Positions 46,210-59,600 of a stretch of 64,000 bases of DNA are shown here, piece by piece (positions within the stretch are counted from its first letter, which is position 1; each line of letters begins with the position of its first letter). The stretch is taken from NCBI GenBank assembly GCA_001636815.1, contig AZHD01000016.1, positions 724,506 through 788,505 of the forward strand, written 5' to 3'. Under the pieces are notes generated by a model. It was not told the DNA's origin. It searched no databases and worked only from the letters and a program-made list of their open reading frames with translations. This DNA is from Niveomyces insectorum RCEF 264 (taxonomy: Eukaryota > Ascomycota > Sordariomycetes > Hypocreales > Cordycipitaceae). Both the position numbers and the translations under genes were made by a program.

Positions 46210-47478
46210 GACTTCGAAGTTTGTTCCTTGGTTGTTCAGTATCCGCTATAAAACCAAGCTCAAGATCGAGTGGAACTGTATATGGAACGATGGGTTACTC
46301 ATATATGCGTAGGGTCAACCACAGTCCTTATCGGGGACAAGGAAAACGAGTATCGTCTCGGCCGAAGACCCGGCGTGGAACTGATAACCATCTCCGACTT
46401 ACATAATTGGCTATAACACGACCCCCATCGGCCGAGTCCGACAATCCAGACGAAATCAGTCGAGTTTTAACAAAAGTAAAGGCGCTGAACGCGTTCGTGA
46501 TAGATGGCAGCACGAGCCTACTGCTTCTACCGACGTTTGTGAAATCTGGGCGGCTTCCGTGCGTTTAGAGCCGTCCCGCTAGTATCCAGTGGCGACAACC
46601 TTAATAGCTCGTACCTTCTCTCGCATACCTTCCACTCAAGAAACTAATGCGCCATGGCTGGTCTTGGCTAGTAGTCGTCTGGCATAGATGGCCTAGTGCA
46701 AGTCTCTCTTACAGCTGTTGAGTCTGTGCTCCTTATGCAGACAAGCAGATATGACGGACCCTTGCCTAGACGGGAATGCTTTGGTTATGACAAAGATGTG
46801 CCAAGAAAGCGAACGGTGATTTACTAAGATTAGGAGATCTCCAAGTTGCGTGCTCATTCTCCATTTTCATGTAGGCACCTATGGCGTAAGACGCACGACG
46901 CGGGACGGCCCGGGCACTGTGAACACAGCTTGCCGGGCCTTGCTGCACTCACTCCCCTCGGCGCCCGGGCTAGAGCAGACATGCAAAGCAAGATGGGCGC
47001 TTGGTTGTGTGCATAATGTACGTATTTTATTCGTCGTAAAAATAAGGACTTTTCCAGCCCACTCTTTGATTTATTTCGCGGTTCTTTTCTATCGTATTTC
47101 TTCCTGCTTCTTCTCGCCCTTTGTCCGCCTTGCAACCCAACAACGAAGCGCCGAAATCATAAACAGATATACATACAATTCAGCCATAAGTATGTTAAAT
47201 ATGCGGCCTTTTACTTTCATTTTCGATTCCCGGGTACCCGGTACAGATATGGGGGCTAGTTTGAGCGACGAAGCATTTTACAAGTTATTTTTCTTATAAT
47301 ATGACTGTATCGTATGTAGAGGTGCGGTAAACGGTGAACAGCAAACGAATTGTTTACAAAAAAATTCAGCCTCCTAGATCGCACTACGTGCGATCAATGA
47401 AGCTCCCCTTTGTTTTTAATAGATGAAAAGAATAAAGGAACATGAAGAAAGAAATGAAGAAGAGTCGAGATTTTGCTC
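46210..47478. other. intergenic region
   Basis: These 1.3 kb between two minus-strand genes hold no convincing gene. The AsaB-like promoter and the permease 3' flank must lie here. Confidence 0.55.
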
Positions 47479-49269
47479 TCAAATATGGTGAACCCAATCC
47501 GTCAGCTTATTGACCGAACTCTTACCGTCGTGAAGTTCGTGACTGGCATAGAACCGACGGCTTTCGTCCAGGTTCACTTGGCTGCTGTCCACCCACCGGC
47601 GGCCCCGGAAGTAAGCCAGCTTTGCGACCACATAAATGACAATCATGGCGATCACCGAGACGTAGACAGAGAAAAAGTTCTTAGCCGTCGTCGCGTCGCC
47701 CAGTGGCCAGATGGCGAGGTAGAACTCGGCAATCATCAGAATGATGCACCAGGCGAGGCCCCAGTACGCGGCCCACGGCCACGTCCACGTGCTCCACGGC
47801 AGGTCCTTGACGCTGCGGCCCTGGACCTTCCACGCATGCCGCATGCGGATGTGCGACAGGCAAATCAGGCCCCAGCCGAACAAGGTGAAGAGCGAGGTGA
47901 GGTTGGAGAACCAGCCGAACACTTCGGCGCCGGTGTGGTCGACGTTGATGTAGGCAAGGCCACCGCCAATCAAGAGCGTGGGCACAAGACCGTACCACGG
48001 ACGGCCCCAGCTATCGGCCTTGGCCATGACCTGTGCGATTGATTAGCAATTTTTTTTTGTCTTTATGCGAGAGCTCGTGTGATAAGAGACCATGTGAATG
48101 TGAAACTACTTTGTATTTACCTTGGGAGCCATGCCAATCTGAGCGAGACCAACCAGCGTACGCGAGCCGGCGTAGCCGGAGATGCTGCCGGTGGACAAGA
48201 CGGAAATGAAAATGACGGCGTTCATGATGTGAGCAAGGGGCTCGAGGCCCGCGTTGCGGTAGGCAATGACAAAGGGAGAGGCGTTGGTCCCGCTGCCGCC
48301 AAAGAGATCGTTGTCGGACGGCGAGACCGTGATGGTCACCATGAGCGAACCGAGAATGTAGAAGAGCGCCAGGCGGATCCAGATCGAGCTCACAGCTTTG
48401 GGCACGGACTTGCGCGGGTTTTCCGTCTCGGCGGCAACCAGACCGGCGTTCTCGGACCCGGACATGGCAAAGATGCAGGTCGGCATGACGGCCAGGAAAC
48501 CTTTGAAGCCGTGTGTGAAGCCGTGCGTCTCGTTCCAATAGCGGAAGCCGATGGCGTCGTGATGCGGGGCGCCCCCGGCAGAAATGACGATGAAGGAGAT
48601 GATGACGACGAAGATCCAGCCGAACTTGATGGCCGAGGCGATGACCTCGATTTCGCCAAAGAACGACACGGCACCAATGTTGATGCCAATGATGACCACC
48701 CAGAAAATGGTGATCCACGCCGCCGTCGGTACCTTGTGGGTCCAGAAGCCCAGAACGGTCACCACGCCCTGCAACTCGTTTGCGATGGTAATCCAGTACG
48801 AAAACCAGTAGCACCAACCGAGCGTAAAACCAGCCGCCGGATCGACAAATTTGTTCGTCCATTGCACGAAGGAAGAGGGCAGCGGATACATGACGGCCAT
48901 TTCGCCGATCGAGTGAGACACGGACCAAATCATTGATCCCGAGAGGAGGTCTGTGAAAGGTTGTTAGTGTCAAAATCCTTGTTTCCTTTTGTTTCCTTTT
49001 ATTTTAATTATTTTTTTTCTTCCGTTTTTTCTCTTTCCCCCAGCAGGACCGCCCTGTGCCAGACTGGTGCCGCTTCCCAGCCAGAGACCCATGCCAATGG
49101 AGGAGCCGAGCGCAATCATGGTGATGTGGCGGCTGCTGAGACGGCGCTGCAGTTCGCTGTCGGCGCCATAATCGTGACGAATCTCGCCGACCACCTCCCC
49201 AGGCGACGACACCGAGGCCCCGAGAGGCGGGCTGACGCGCTTCTCGACGTCGTGCTCGCTGGACGACAT
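47479..49269 (-). CDS. amino-acid permease (APC superfamily, YAT type)
   Basis: This plasma-membrane amino-acid or proton symporter has about 533 residues and roughly twelve hydrophobic helices. The exons are 49269-49050, 48950-48121 and 48030-47479. The N-terminal cytosolic arm ends in the family signature RRLSSRHITMIALGSSIGMG, and later segments include WSVSHSIGEMAVMYPLPSSF, the consensus TM3 and TM6 regions with GSENAGLVAAETENPRKSVP, and STGSISGYAGSRTLVGLA. The first intron is awkward: the only GT that keeps the frame is a weak donor inside GGCGGTCCTG. Using it removes the usual GPAxIFIG start of helix 2; reading on gives GGPAG and then basic residues and a stop. The other intron (48120-48031) is ordinary. 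Substrate range cannot be told from sequence; related proteins import a broad set of amino acids or GABA. Confidence 0.88.
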
Positions 49270-49530
49270 GGTGACGTTGTCTTGAAACGCAATTAAAAAA
49301 ATAGGAGGCCGCGATGGATTATGAAAAATGCGGAATAAATAAATAGTAACCAGAATAAGGGATCGTCGCTGGAGATGGAAAAAAGCGGCAGGTCGCCTTC
49401 ATTATAACTACTCGATAGACAGGTAGCATCCCCGATTTACATACTCCGTATACATACAGCCGGCCGCAAAAAAACCAGCGATAACGTGTTTAAAAGAAAG
49501 CAGTGTGTAAGGCAAGGGGGGAAGTGCATA

Positions 49531-50085
49531 TCATTTCCATTTCATGTTTGTATGTTCCGTACGCTCCCTCTCATAGGTGGCCTGCCGGCTTTGATAACGA
49601 AGGATGATTTTGGCTTGGCGTTCGCCATTGATAACAGATCCTGATACACCTTCCGCTTTGCGTAAGTATATTGCCTGTCCCAACGACAGGCGATTCGGAG
49701 AGTCCGTACGTAGTAGAGCGGTTGCGATAAGGAAGCCACCTCCACGGCAGGCAGAGCAATCATATTTCTTTGAGCCGTATGATAAACAGCCCGAGTTTAA
49801 TAGGAGGATTGTGACCGCCAAGAAGGTCTTTTGTCCTGGGAGCCGGGTACGCGGGATCCCTGCTCGAACCGAACCCACAAAAACCGCTACAGCGACAACT
49901 CCAGACGCGTCGGGATCATACGTCACGACACGCCCCTCTGGGTCGACCAGGCAGGCATGCTTATCAGTCCGAGACCGTTGGGACATGTGCGTGTAGGTGG
50001 GACTGGGGAGGGGGGCGAGGGAAGGGGGGGGGGAACGGTGCCGCGGCATGCAACTCGAACGGCCTCGCCGGAGCTTGTGGAACAT
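49531..50085 (-). CDS. possible small protein, 184 residues (doubtful)
   Basis: The open frame starts at ATG 50085. Its middle has a balanced composition (for example LVDPEGRVVTYDPDASGVV and a hydrophobic stretch around TFLAVTILLLNSG), unlike the purely compositional frames elsewhere. No motif or family is recognised, the first 30 residues are Arg/Pro rich, and codon use is less G/C-ending than in the confident genes. It may be a fragment of a real exon, a lineage-specific gene or chance. Confidence 0.2.
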   Translation of the reverse strand: MFHKLRRGRSSCMPRHRSPPPSLAPLPSPTYTHMSQRSRTDKHACLVDPEGRVVTYDPDASGVVAVAVFVGSVRAGIPRTRLPGQKTFLAVTILLLNSGCLSYGSKKYDCSACRGGGFLIATALLRTDSPNRLSLGQAIYLRKAEGVSGSVINGERQAKIILRYQSRQATYERERTEHTNMKWK

Positions 50086-51352
50086 GGAGGTAAGAATTCT
50101 CTCGTGGTACTAAATATCTCTGGTAGTTTTGAATATTGTATTGGTGCGTGTACGTCGATTGCTGAGAGAAGCATCACCAGGGGGAGGCGGCGTTATGTTA
50201 TCTTCGTTGGTACTACGGTGTACTTGCGTCTATGCCTTGGGAGAAACGAGAACCCCGTATATGTAATATTCCTTGGCCTTCGCACGACTCATTCAAGCGT
50301 GAAAACGAAAACAAAAAGCAAAACGTGCTGATCCAATATCGCTCCCACCGAAAAGCTTCAAGGTTAGGTCAACATCAGTGATGCCACGAGCGTTTCCGCA
50401 GAAACTGGGACAGCGTGTCGAAAACCAGTGGCATTTCAAACGAGTATCGCGTGCCCCGAAGCTGCCCTTTACGAGTTATGCTGGCCATGTTCTCTTGGCT
50501 ACAAGCGCAGCGTCGTCAAGCTGCAAACGCTGTTTATTCTAGAAGAATTCTTATCTATCAGAGCTGGTCCGTTTGGCTTGAGCTAAACCTACTTCGTATT
50601 AATCCGTATTACTCCGTGCTTGGTATGCGGAGTTTTACTTCGTAGGTTCTGCTGGCACAGCTTTACCCCGTGTATTACTTAAAAAGGACGGGCCCTCGGT
50701 GGCTGGTTTTGTAGTCTTTAGTTCGTCGATAAAAAGGGAGGCGGCGCGGGTGGTAAGGGCCGTACGTGGAGTCCCGTGTCTAAACTCCGGCTGGGCGCCG
50801 GGGTAATACGGGTTAAATTAGGTCGACTACAAGTGGGCTTCCCCTACCCATCATCTACCAGCATCACGAGAGAGACAGGGCGATGGCTTCCGACGTACGT
50901 CACGCTAACAGCCACGAATAAGCCACCGATGGTCATCGTTGGCAAGCCACATCAACTGGGGGTTGAATAGATGGGACGGCCAGAGAACCCTACATATTAT
51001 GCGTTGGCACGAATGCCCTTCTTTCTTTTTTTTTTTTTTTGATTTTTTTGACCAGATAGTCAGATGCCATGACCTGGGTCTTTGCGTGCCCTGTGCTCAT
51101 CCTGGCTGTTTTGCTCCGTGCCAAGCCCATGCCAAGATGGTTCAGCCGCAAACTTGTCTTGCAAACTTGTGCAGAAATATCGTGTGTCTTGCCAAATGCA
51201 CTGGTAGTTCTCCAGCTGTGCTTTTCATGTGGCGTTTTGACGAACCAATCGTTGAAGCTTTGCATCATTCCTTCAGAGCTGAATCAATATTTCTTACGAA
51301 ATGAATCGGTCACTTGTTGGGAGTAGCTGCAACGACGGCACATGGAAACATT

Positions 51353-51376
51353 TTTTGATTTTGATTTTGATTTTTT
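51353..51376 (+). repeat. (GATTTT)n repeat
   Basis: About three units of GATTTT lie in a T-rich tract upstream of the secreted-protein gene. It is the reverse-complement type of the repeat at 14443-14475. Confidence 0.75.
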
Positions 51377-51557
51377 ATCTTTATTTTGTGTTTTTCAATC
51401 TTTGGCCATCTTCTTTCTCCCTACAAAAATAATCGCTGGGGCCTTTCCTCTCCTGCCCTGTTTTTATTCTTTTATTAGTTCGTTCTGTTTTGCATACTTC
51501 TCTTCTTGAAACCGCTGCATTCGAGTCAACGTTGTAGATCGGATACCAGGACCGCGA

Positions 51558-52378
51558 ATGACCAAAATGAAAGCCGTGAGTTTATCTGCTGCCCTCCTTC
51601 TCTGGGCCGGTGTGGCCGCGGCTACTCCCTCAAGCTCGGTCACCGCCACCCCGACAATTGCGGACGCTTCACCGACGTTGTCCGGGCCGCCTACCTCCTC
51701 CTCGTCCGTCTATTGCCCAAACATGCTCCTGTACAGTGATTTCTCCTCGCCCCCGCCTTGGTTCCAACCCCCCTGGGAGGAAGAATACCGGCGCCAGACG
51801 CCCGGCGGAAGGGCTGCAATGGATACGCCGACGTACTGCGCCGGGTATTCGAGCTGCTTGTCGGTTGAATTGAGCGGAGACGTTGCAGCCTGGGCTTACC
51901 AATACGTCGTTTTCCCGTACACGGGCACGTACACGGCGGTCGTCTGGTTCCGGGTCACCGGCATCGACCCCGTTGCGGACGAGACGCTGCAGTTTGCAGT
52001 AAACGGCGTGCCCGTCGGTGAAACCCAGCCCGTTTACGGCGTGTCGATAAACACGTGGCATTCGTTTACCACGCAATTTGAGGCAGAGCAAACCGACATT
52101 TCCTTTAATGTAGACACGTTCGGCGTTTTGTTCTCCCAAAGCCAAGGTGCCGGGGATGCGATTTTGGTCACCGACGTGGAGCTCATTGAATGTGGTATGA
52201 ACGGCATTTGCTTTCCGTTTTTTTGTTTTCTTTTAATACAAGTGATGTGCAAATCCTTTCTGACGACGCCACGCTAGGTGTCCCATTCACTTCGCCCGCT
52301 CTCCCCATATGGTCTTCTGGGCCTCCCCCGACTTCTTCCAGCAGCAGTTTTTCCAGCAGCAGTTCATCTGCGCTATAG
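51558..52378 (+). CDS. small secreted protein with Ser-rich tail
   Basis: The 245 residues come from exons 51558-52194 and 52278-52378 (83 bp intron). An N-terminal signal peptide (MTKMKAVSLSAALLLWAGVAAA) probably ends near residue 22. A second in-frame ATG at 51567 has the better context (ACCAAAATGA), and either would serve. A Thr/Ser/Pro linker leads to a domain of about 150 residues with beta-rich segments (WAYQYVVFPYTGTYTAVVWFRV, LQFAVNGVPVG, DAILVTDVELIEC) suggestive of a carbohydrate-binding, jelly-roll-like sandwich; this fold is inferred by eye only. Four cysteines lie in or at the edge of it. The C-terminus is a Ser-rich run ending SSSAL, without a hydrophobic GPI-type tail. It could be a cell-wall protein or an effector-like secreted protein. 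Confidence 0.72.
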
Positions 52379-53605
52379 TCAAGGCCCAGCTGGCCAGACC
52401 CGCGATCTTCCTCTCCAACACTGGCGCCACTTTTCCACCGACCAGCAGTTTTGACTGTCCTCCAAGTGACCAGTAGCGCGACGACTCAGACACCGTTGTG
52501 ATCGTATCATTGCTACACGGTGCTTACCATGACGGCTTGGAGATTTGAGTGCCATTCACAGCCTTTGCGGACAGTTACAGAGAGTCAATTCAGTTGCAAA
52601 TCGGCGAAGATTTTGCCTCATGGTTACCATTTACCTCAATTCTAGACTGTCCCGTTTTTTCCATAGTGTTTTTTTTGGTCCCTCGCTTTTCCATGACTTA
52701 GCAATCTTTGGACCCCCGATTTGAAAGATGTAACATAGCCGTGAATTTATATACCGCGTTAAGAATGGCAACACAGCAAGGTGGTTTGATCACAGTGGCA
52801 TCCAAACAGTCGTGGTCAGTGAGAATGAAATTAGCCTTTGTGGATCTGGCTTTTGGGTATAAACATGGTAATTGTCGTATACCTAATGCGACATTTAGAG
52901 AAAAAAAAAGCGAATAAGTAGATAGTTTTCAGGATTACATTCTGTTGTCCGTACCGTAAACCCAGCTCCAATGGAAAGACTGTCCTCGTGCAGAAGAGAA
53001 ATATGAGAAAAAGTGCTAAACATAAAACCTATGGTACTTGTAACTTAAACCAACATACGATTGAATGTCAATATGCCGGACAGCTTGACCCTGACTGATT
53101 GGGATGAATTTTTTGTTAATTTAGATGCCGTTTCCCCACCGCCCTAAGGCTGATAGTAGTCATAGGCCCCCGCTATTCCGCTGTAGGCAACAGATGTTAC
53201 AGGGCTACGTGACTCCGCACGGGCCTCAGGCAGAGCCTTCACCTCCAAGGCAACATCGTGGGCTTTAGGCAGAGGTGGGATTCTTGGTCATAATGTTACT
53301 GTCTCTCGACACGATCCTTTTCACTCCTCCAAAAATCCTGCCACCAATCAAGATCCGAGCAGGCAATCAACCGGGTGGCACAGAGCGCGAACAGAACGTC
53401 GGCCGCTGGCCGCCGACTGACTCATTTGCCGGCTGCCTGATCCGAGAGGTCGAAGGATGCGCCTCTTCTGCCTTTCCGGCTGAATTTCCTCCTCTCGTGT
53501 TCTTGTTTCACTGGCCTGTCCCAAGCAGTGCAGGGAGAGGACGAACCGTCCTGTCTCCATCAAACATCGTCCGTTGTCGCCGCGCGGAGAGACGCGGAGA
53601 AAGCC
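52379..53605. other. intergenic region upstream of the NACHT-ankyrin gene
   Basis: In these 1.2 kb no gene is recognised. The reading frame of the NACHT-ankyrin gene is open back to 53528 but has no ATG before 53606. Confidence 0.55.
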
Positions 53606-56600
53606 ATGTCTGACGAGGAGGACGCCAGTCCTGAACGTGGTTTCGACGTCATAAGCCGGGATACCGTGCCGATAGTAGAGTTCCCGGCCGGGCTATCATT
53701 CGAGCAGCGCATTGTGACGCTGCGGCAATGGCTTCAGCCGACCGAGTACCTTTCGCCCGGCAACGAGTACATGAAGCACCTTCACGCACACGTTCCGGGA
53801 ACGGGTACGTGGATATACGAGTCCGACAGCTTCACAGAATGGGCTCGGTCGACGGAAACCGGCTGCTTGCATCTCAGGGGTGTCGCCGGCAGCGGCAAGT
53901 CCGTTCTTGCGGCTAGCACCATTCGCCATCTTCAGGAATCCAATCCGGGCACACCGGTGCTCTTCTTTTTCTTTCGTCAGATCGTCGAGAAGAACCACAG
54001 CTCCAAGTACCTGATCCGCGACTTTGCCGCCCAGCTTCTTCCCCACAGTCCCGTACTTATGGCCGAGATCGAAAAACTCAGCAAATCACGCGGCGTCGAC
54101 GGCACGGAAGCAGCGGCTCTGTGGGACATTCTTGTCCAGGGTCTCGAAGCTGCGCCCAAGGTGTACTGCGTGGTGGATGCACTGGACGAGATGGACGAAG
54201 AGGATTTCGACATTGTTCATCGCCTCGTGGCCGTTGCGGACCGCCGCCCAAACAACTTCAAAATCATCTTCACCAACCGGCCCGTTCCAAGCATCGAATT
54301 GGCGTTGAAAGGGCTAAGAATGCTTCAGGCGAGGCTTGAGGCTTCGTTCCTCTACCCGGATGTCGCCACATACGTCCGCGTGAGCATGGGCACGCTGGAG
54401 CCACTCCTACGCCCCGAGGTGGAGGCCCTGGTTATGCAGGTTATATGCGACAGAGCGCGTGGCTTGTTTCTGCACGCGCGCCTCATGACCGAGAACCTGA
54501 CCGAGGGCCTCAAAGATGGACGAATCACGGAGGAGACATTGCCGGACTGTCTTGAGGTTCTGCCAAAGACGCTCGAGGAGGTGTACGAGGAAATGCTCCG
54601 AGAGCACTCCGAAAGAAGCGGCGTCAGCAGAGATCAACAGGCCACCGTCTTGAGCTGTGTGATCCACGCGTCCCGACCTCTTCGCCTGATAGAACTGGGG
54701 GCTCTGATTGCGCGCCTCCGCGGGGATGATGACCTGAGTGAAGGCAAGCGGCTGATCCGTGCGAGTTGCGGCCGCTTGCTCGAGATCCTGGAGGACGAAA
54801 GCGTCAGTGTGATTCACCACTCCTTGACCGAGTTTCTGAGTGACCAGAGGCGGCAGCAATCTCCGAACGCATTTCCCGTGTTGGACGCCGTCCACGGCCA
54901 CAAAATGCTGGCAAACGCATTGCTGCAGTACCTGGATGGTTGCCCACTCCTGGATACCAACTGCGACGAACCGGGCGACGAAACTTACGACAAGTACGAC
55001 GATTACGGAGATCATGACAAGGAAAGAGAGCGGCGAGCACGGGTCCTGCAGGGCGTACAGCTGGATCACCCTCTGATGACATACGCCGTAAACAATCTAT
55101 CTCATCACATCGTCAAGGCCTGCGAAGACGACCCCGACCTCTTCGTATCTCTCGACGCGTATCTCGTGCCTGGTCGACCCGCCTTTGGCATATGGATGAT
55201 GCAGTTCTGGGACTCGCGTCTCTGCGGCTCGTTCAACATGTTCCACTGGGCAGCATTCACGGGTCTGGCCCCGTACGTTGCGCATTTGATTGCTAGACAA
55301 CCCGCCCTCCTGGACGCCCGTGACGGCGATGGCCGGACTGCTCTGTCCTATGCAGCAGAATTGGGGAACTCAGAGATTGTTGCGGTACTTTTGCGTGCCG
55401 GTGCAGACCCCAGATCCGACGACCGTCTCGGTTTGACACCTTTACACCATGCTGCCAGCGGCAATGTGGGTGTGGTCAAGCTCTTGTTGGATGCCGGTGT
55501 CTCTCCGCTCATAGAAAAGACCAAGGACACTCCTTACAACGTCTGCCACTTTCACGAACACAATCGAGGCGAGACGGCTCTCGAGTATGCCATGAGAAGT
55601 CGAAACGTAGACATAGTCACTGCTGTTTTGACCCTGATACGGTCCGAAGACACGAACAAGTGCCTTCACTGGGCTCAGGACGCCGAAAGCGTCGAAGCAG
55701 TCCTACGCACGGGACACGCAACCGTCGACTCCTTTTGTGGCGGCAAAACGTTGCTCTTCAAAGCTGCGGCGTTGCACGACGCCGACACGATGCGCATTTT
55801 GCTGCAGTACGGCGCTGACCCCAACACGCGGTGCAAGGGAAGTCGTTTCGACTACGACGACACAGTGTCACTCGAATGTTATGCTCCGAGAGGCCCGACA
55901 GCACTCCACGCATTTGCCGGGTACGACGAAGGACGCAAGATATACGACGAAGAGGGCAAAAGGCAAGCTGAAGCGTGTCTGCGGCTGCTTCTCGAGCACG
56001 GCGGCGACCTGAGCGCCACCACGGATGGAGATACCGACGGTTCCAACAGCCGTCTCGATGCAAACTTTACTCCTCTTCATTATGCGGTTCAAAAAAAGGG
56101 CAGTTCTCTCATGGGATGGGATGATGGTGGCGATCGAACAGCAGAGCTGCTTTCAGACATGCTGTTGCGTGCCGGCGCCGACTCAAACGCGAGAACAAAA
56201 CAAGGAGGGACGCCTCTTTTCTATGTCGATACGACGTGCCCGGACCTGATTGATGTCCTGTCGAAATACGGCGCGGACGTGAATGCGAGGGCGTTGAGTG
56301 GGAGGACGCCTCTGCTGAGGCTGATCATGGAAGGGAATGCATGGGACGCCCAACTCGACTCCGAGTTGTTCCAAAGGCTAATCGAGAACGGAGCCGACGT
56401 CAATGCCGCCGACCGGATGGGCGACACCATTTTTCACCAGATATTTGCAGTTCTGGACAGCTTCAAGGAAAAGGACATACCATTTCTCACCACGCTCGTC
56501 CGTGCCGGGGCCGATTTGAACAAGAGAAATAACCAAGGCGTTGTTCCGCTGTTCAAGTATTGCAATAAACTTGTCGATGAGCGGCTGATTGGGTTTCTCA

Positions 56601-59600
56601 TCCAGAGCGGGCTGGACATCCACGTGCGCAATGGCAACGGCGAGACAATCCTTTGGAAAATTGTTGCTCAATACAACGCAAAGCTCGAGTCGCTGGCCCA
56701 GTTCGTCCGGCTGGGAGCAGACGTTACGGCGAGGGCCAATGATGGTGCCACCCTGCTGCACTTGGCCGTACGCAAAGGACGTTCAATCGAGTGGCTCCAA
56801 TTTCTCGTTTTCGCCGGCGTGGATCCTCTCGCTTCTGACGCAGACGGCAACTCTCTGGCACATGTGGCCGTCAAAACTGCGAATTTCCAACCTGCGATTC
56901 TTGAACGTCTCACGTTCCTGGCCAAGTTAGGGGTGTCGCTTGCAGAACCGAACGCCAAAGGACAGACCCTGCTGCACATTGCGTGCGGGCCAAGCCCGGA
57001 ACCGGACGACGAATTTTCAAACTCGCAGGACTGGGTTGACGTCATAACGACGGACCCTCTTTTCGGAACGCCTGACGTGGACGCCTGTGACAACCAGGGC
57101 GCTACGCCGCTGCACAGCGCGGCCTCCGTCTCGGAAAATACCGTCCGCAAACTGTTTCAAATTGGGGCGAATCCGACAAGTTTAACGAGCGAGGGAATCT
57201 CCCCTTTGCATATCGCTTCTAGAGCGCTACAGCCAGGCATTGTGCGCGTTCTCCTCGCGTCGTACAAGCGCCTGGGGGTTCTCGACCAGCTCGTTGGTTT
57301 GAAGGATAGGAAGACGGGCAGCGGACGGACTGCACTGCATTATGCTTGTCGCTCTGGCTGCCAGGATAGTGTCAGGGTTTTGCTTGCACACGGCGCAAGC
57401 CCGACCGCCCGGGATTTTCTGGGCCTGACGCCCCTGCACGCGCTGGCCGAATTCCCCCAAGAAGACGAGTTATGGGGCCCTCGAACGCCGGGACCCTGCC
57501 AACGCGTCCGGCGTGGATCAAACAGGCCCTGGAATGGATTCAACGATGGGGTGTTTGAGATCATCGACTCCCTGCACAGAGCTGGAGCAGACCTGAATGC
57601 AAAGGCTTCAGACGAGGCTGGGTCGCAAATTACGCCTGCTGATGTGGCAACCCGAACAAATTTTGCTCAATTTCTCAAAAAACTGTCACGGGTGGCAGGT
57701 GAACCCGCTGAATCCGTGACAGCAGACGCTGTGGAGAAAGAAGAATTCGAAAAAGCTGTCCAATCCCTTTTGGATATAAGTGTTCCGACTGGTATTCCTG
57801 ACAAGATTGCGGACGAGGTCTGCAACGGTCGACACGAGGTTATCAAGGCGTTTGGTCGTCGTGGGGGAGATCTTTTCGCCCTAGACAGGTTTGGTGACGA
57901 AACAAGTCTGCACGTGTTTGCATTATTGGGACAAGCAAGGCTGCTTGAACACTTTAGCGTCGAAGCATCAAGGGTTGATGATGAAGCTGAGCATCGGAGA
58001 CGAAGCAATGTGAAGGAAGAGGAGACGAGCCAGAAAGAAAACCACCATGATAGTGGCGGCCCTGGCACGATACTCGGAACTGCGTGCGAGCGGGAGGCAC
58101 CGAATCTTGAAGTGATCCGCGTACTCGTGGAGACGGTCGGGCTGGACGTCAACCGCCTGTCTCATGTCCGCGGCTTTCGCTACAAGTTGAAGAAAGCAAC
58201 ACCCTTACACATTGTCGCGTGTGGAACGCGTTTCTGGCACGTCGAAGCCCTAGAATACTTGCTCGCACATGGTGCTGATTTGGAGGCGTTGAATCTTGAC
58301 GGCGAAACGCCTCTCTTGGTGGCCGTAAGCTCGGACCATCCATCGGGATTCTGGAAAGAGGAGACGATCCGCGTCCTGCTTTGTCACGGTGCCGATCCCA
58401 ACACTACCAGCGCTAGATCGGGGTTGTCTGCATTGGCTCTGTCTGATCACGCTAGAGTGACGCGGCTGCTGCTGGAGCAGGGAGCAGACATCCGTCGTGC
58501 CCACGGCGCTCTGAACCGTGCCGCAGCCAAACTGGACGTCGACACGGTCAAGCTGCTCCTCGAGGCAGGGGCTGACCCCAATCTTGCGTCAGAGGCAGAT
58601 GACAGAGAGAGAACCGCGAAGTCGAGCATTCGGTTCCCCATTCACAGTGCAGCGATCCAGTCGTTCGACGGGGAGTCCGGGTGGAAACCACCTGATTGGG
58701 ACGCCCGACAAGAGTCCACCGTGAAGCTTCTTCTTGCGTACGGCGCAGATCCCTTCGCCGCGTATGCCGACGGCACTCACGCTCTGCAATGCATCATCGA
58801 ACAGCACGGCTTAATCGGCCCAATGCTCAACAGCCGTTGTTTCGACAGCGAACGCAGAGGCAAAGGGGGACGTACTGCACTTTTATCTGCATGCATGCCC
58901 ACGCCCCTGGCGCAAAACAGGCCGAGATCCCGGGCGGACGAGCCGTCTAGAGCACTACACGCCGAAGCTGCACTGGCCCTTCTCGAGGGAGGTGCACGCG
59001 TTCATGTTACGGATGACCTCGGCAGAACCCCTTTGCACTGGTTGTGCACGATGACGCAGCCGTTGGACGAGTGTCATAAAGAGCTCGTGCGGAAACTGGT
59101 TACCCGTGATTCGTCTTGCATCCATGTCAAAGACAACGAGGGGCGCAAACCCATTCACCTCGCTCTGCGCTCTCACGCGGACTGGACGACACAACACCTG
59201 CTCGATCACGGCGCATGCCTCACGGAGCCGGATCCGGACGGCAACATCGCACTGCATTTTCTTGCAAGCCGTCTCGTCGGGGAGACGGCGGCCGCCTCAG
59301 CAGCAGCTGAGCTGTTCAAAAAATTTCTCGCCATGGGCCTAGATGTCAATACCCGTAATAAGAAGGGAGAGACACCTGTTTTTGTTTTCATGTCCACTGG
59401 CTGGAACGGCGTCCAGGATCGCTCGCCAGAGACGAGCCATTCATCCCAGGCAGCAGACAATGCTGTGTTCCATTGCGATGCCCTGCCAGTTTTCATCGAA
59501 GCGGGAGCAGATCTCTTTACTACAAACGATGCCGGCGCCACTTTGTTGCACGCCACAGCACAGCGATATATAAAAGATTCCCACAGAAACAGGGACCATG

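Larger units (their letters stand above)
49270..51557. other. gene-poor intergenic region
   Basis: In these 2.3 kb the only stretch that looks faintly protein-like is a minus-strand open frame at 49531-50085, listed separately. A G run occurs near 50023-50034 and a (GATTTT)n tract at 51353-51376. The last part should contain the promoter of the secreted-protein gene. Confidence 0.5.

Noticed and set aside
53528..53605. Earlier start of the NACHT-ankyrin protein
   Set aside because: The frame is open, but position 53528 is GTG; the first ATG is at 53606 with a reasonable context.
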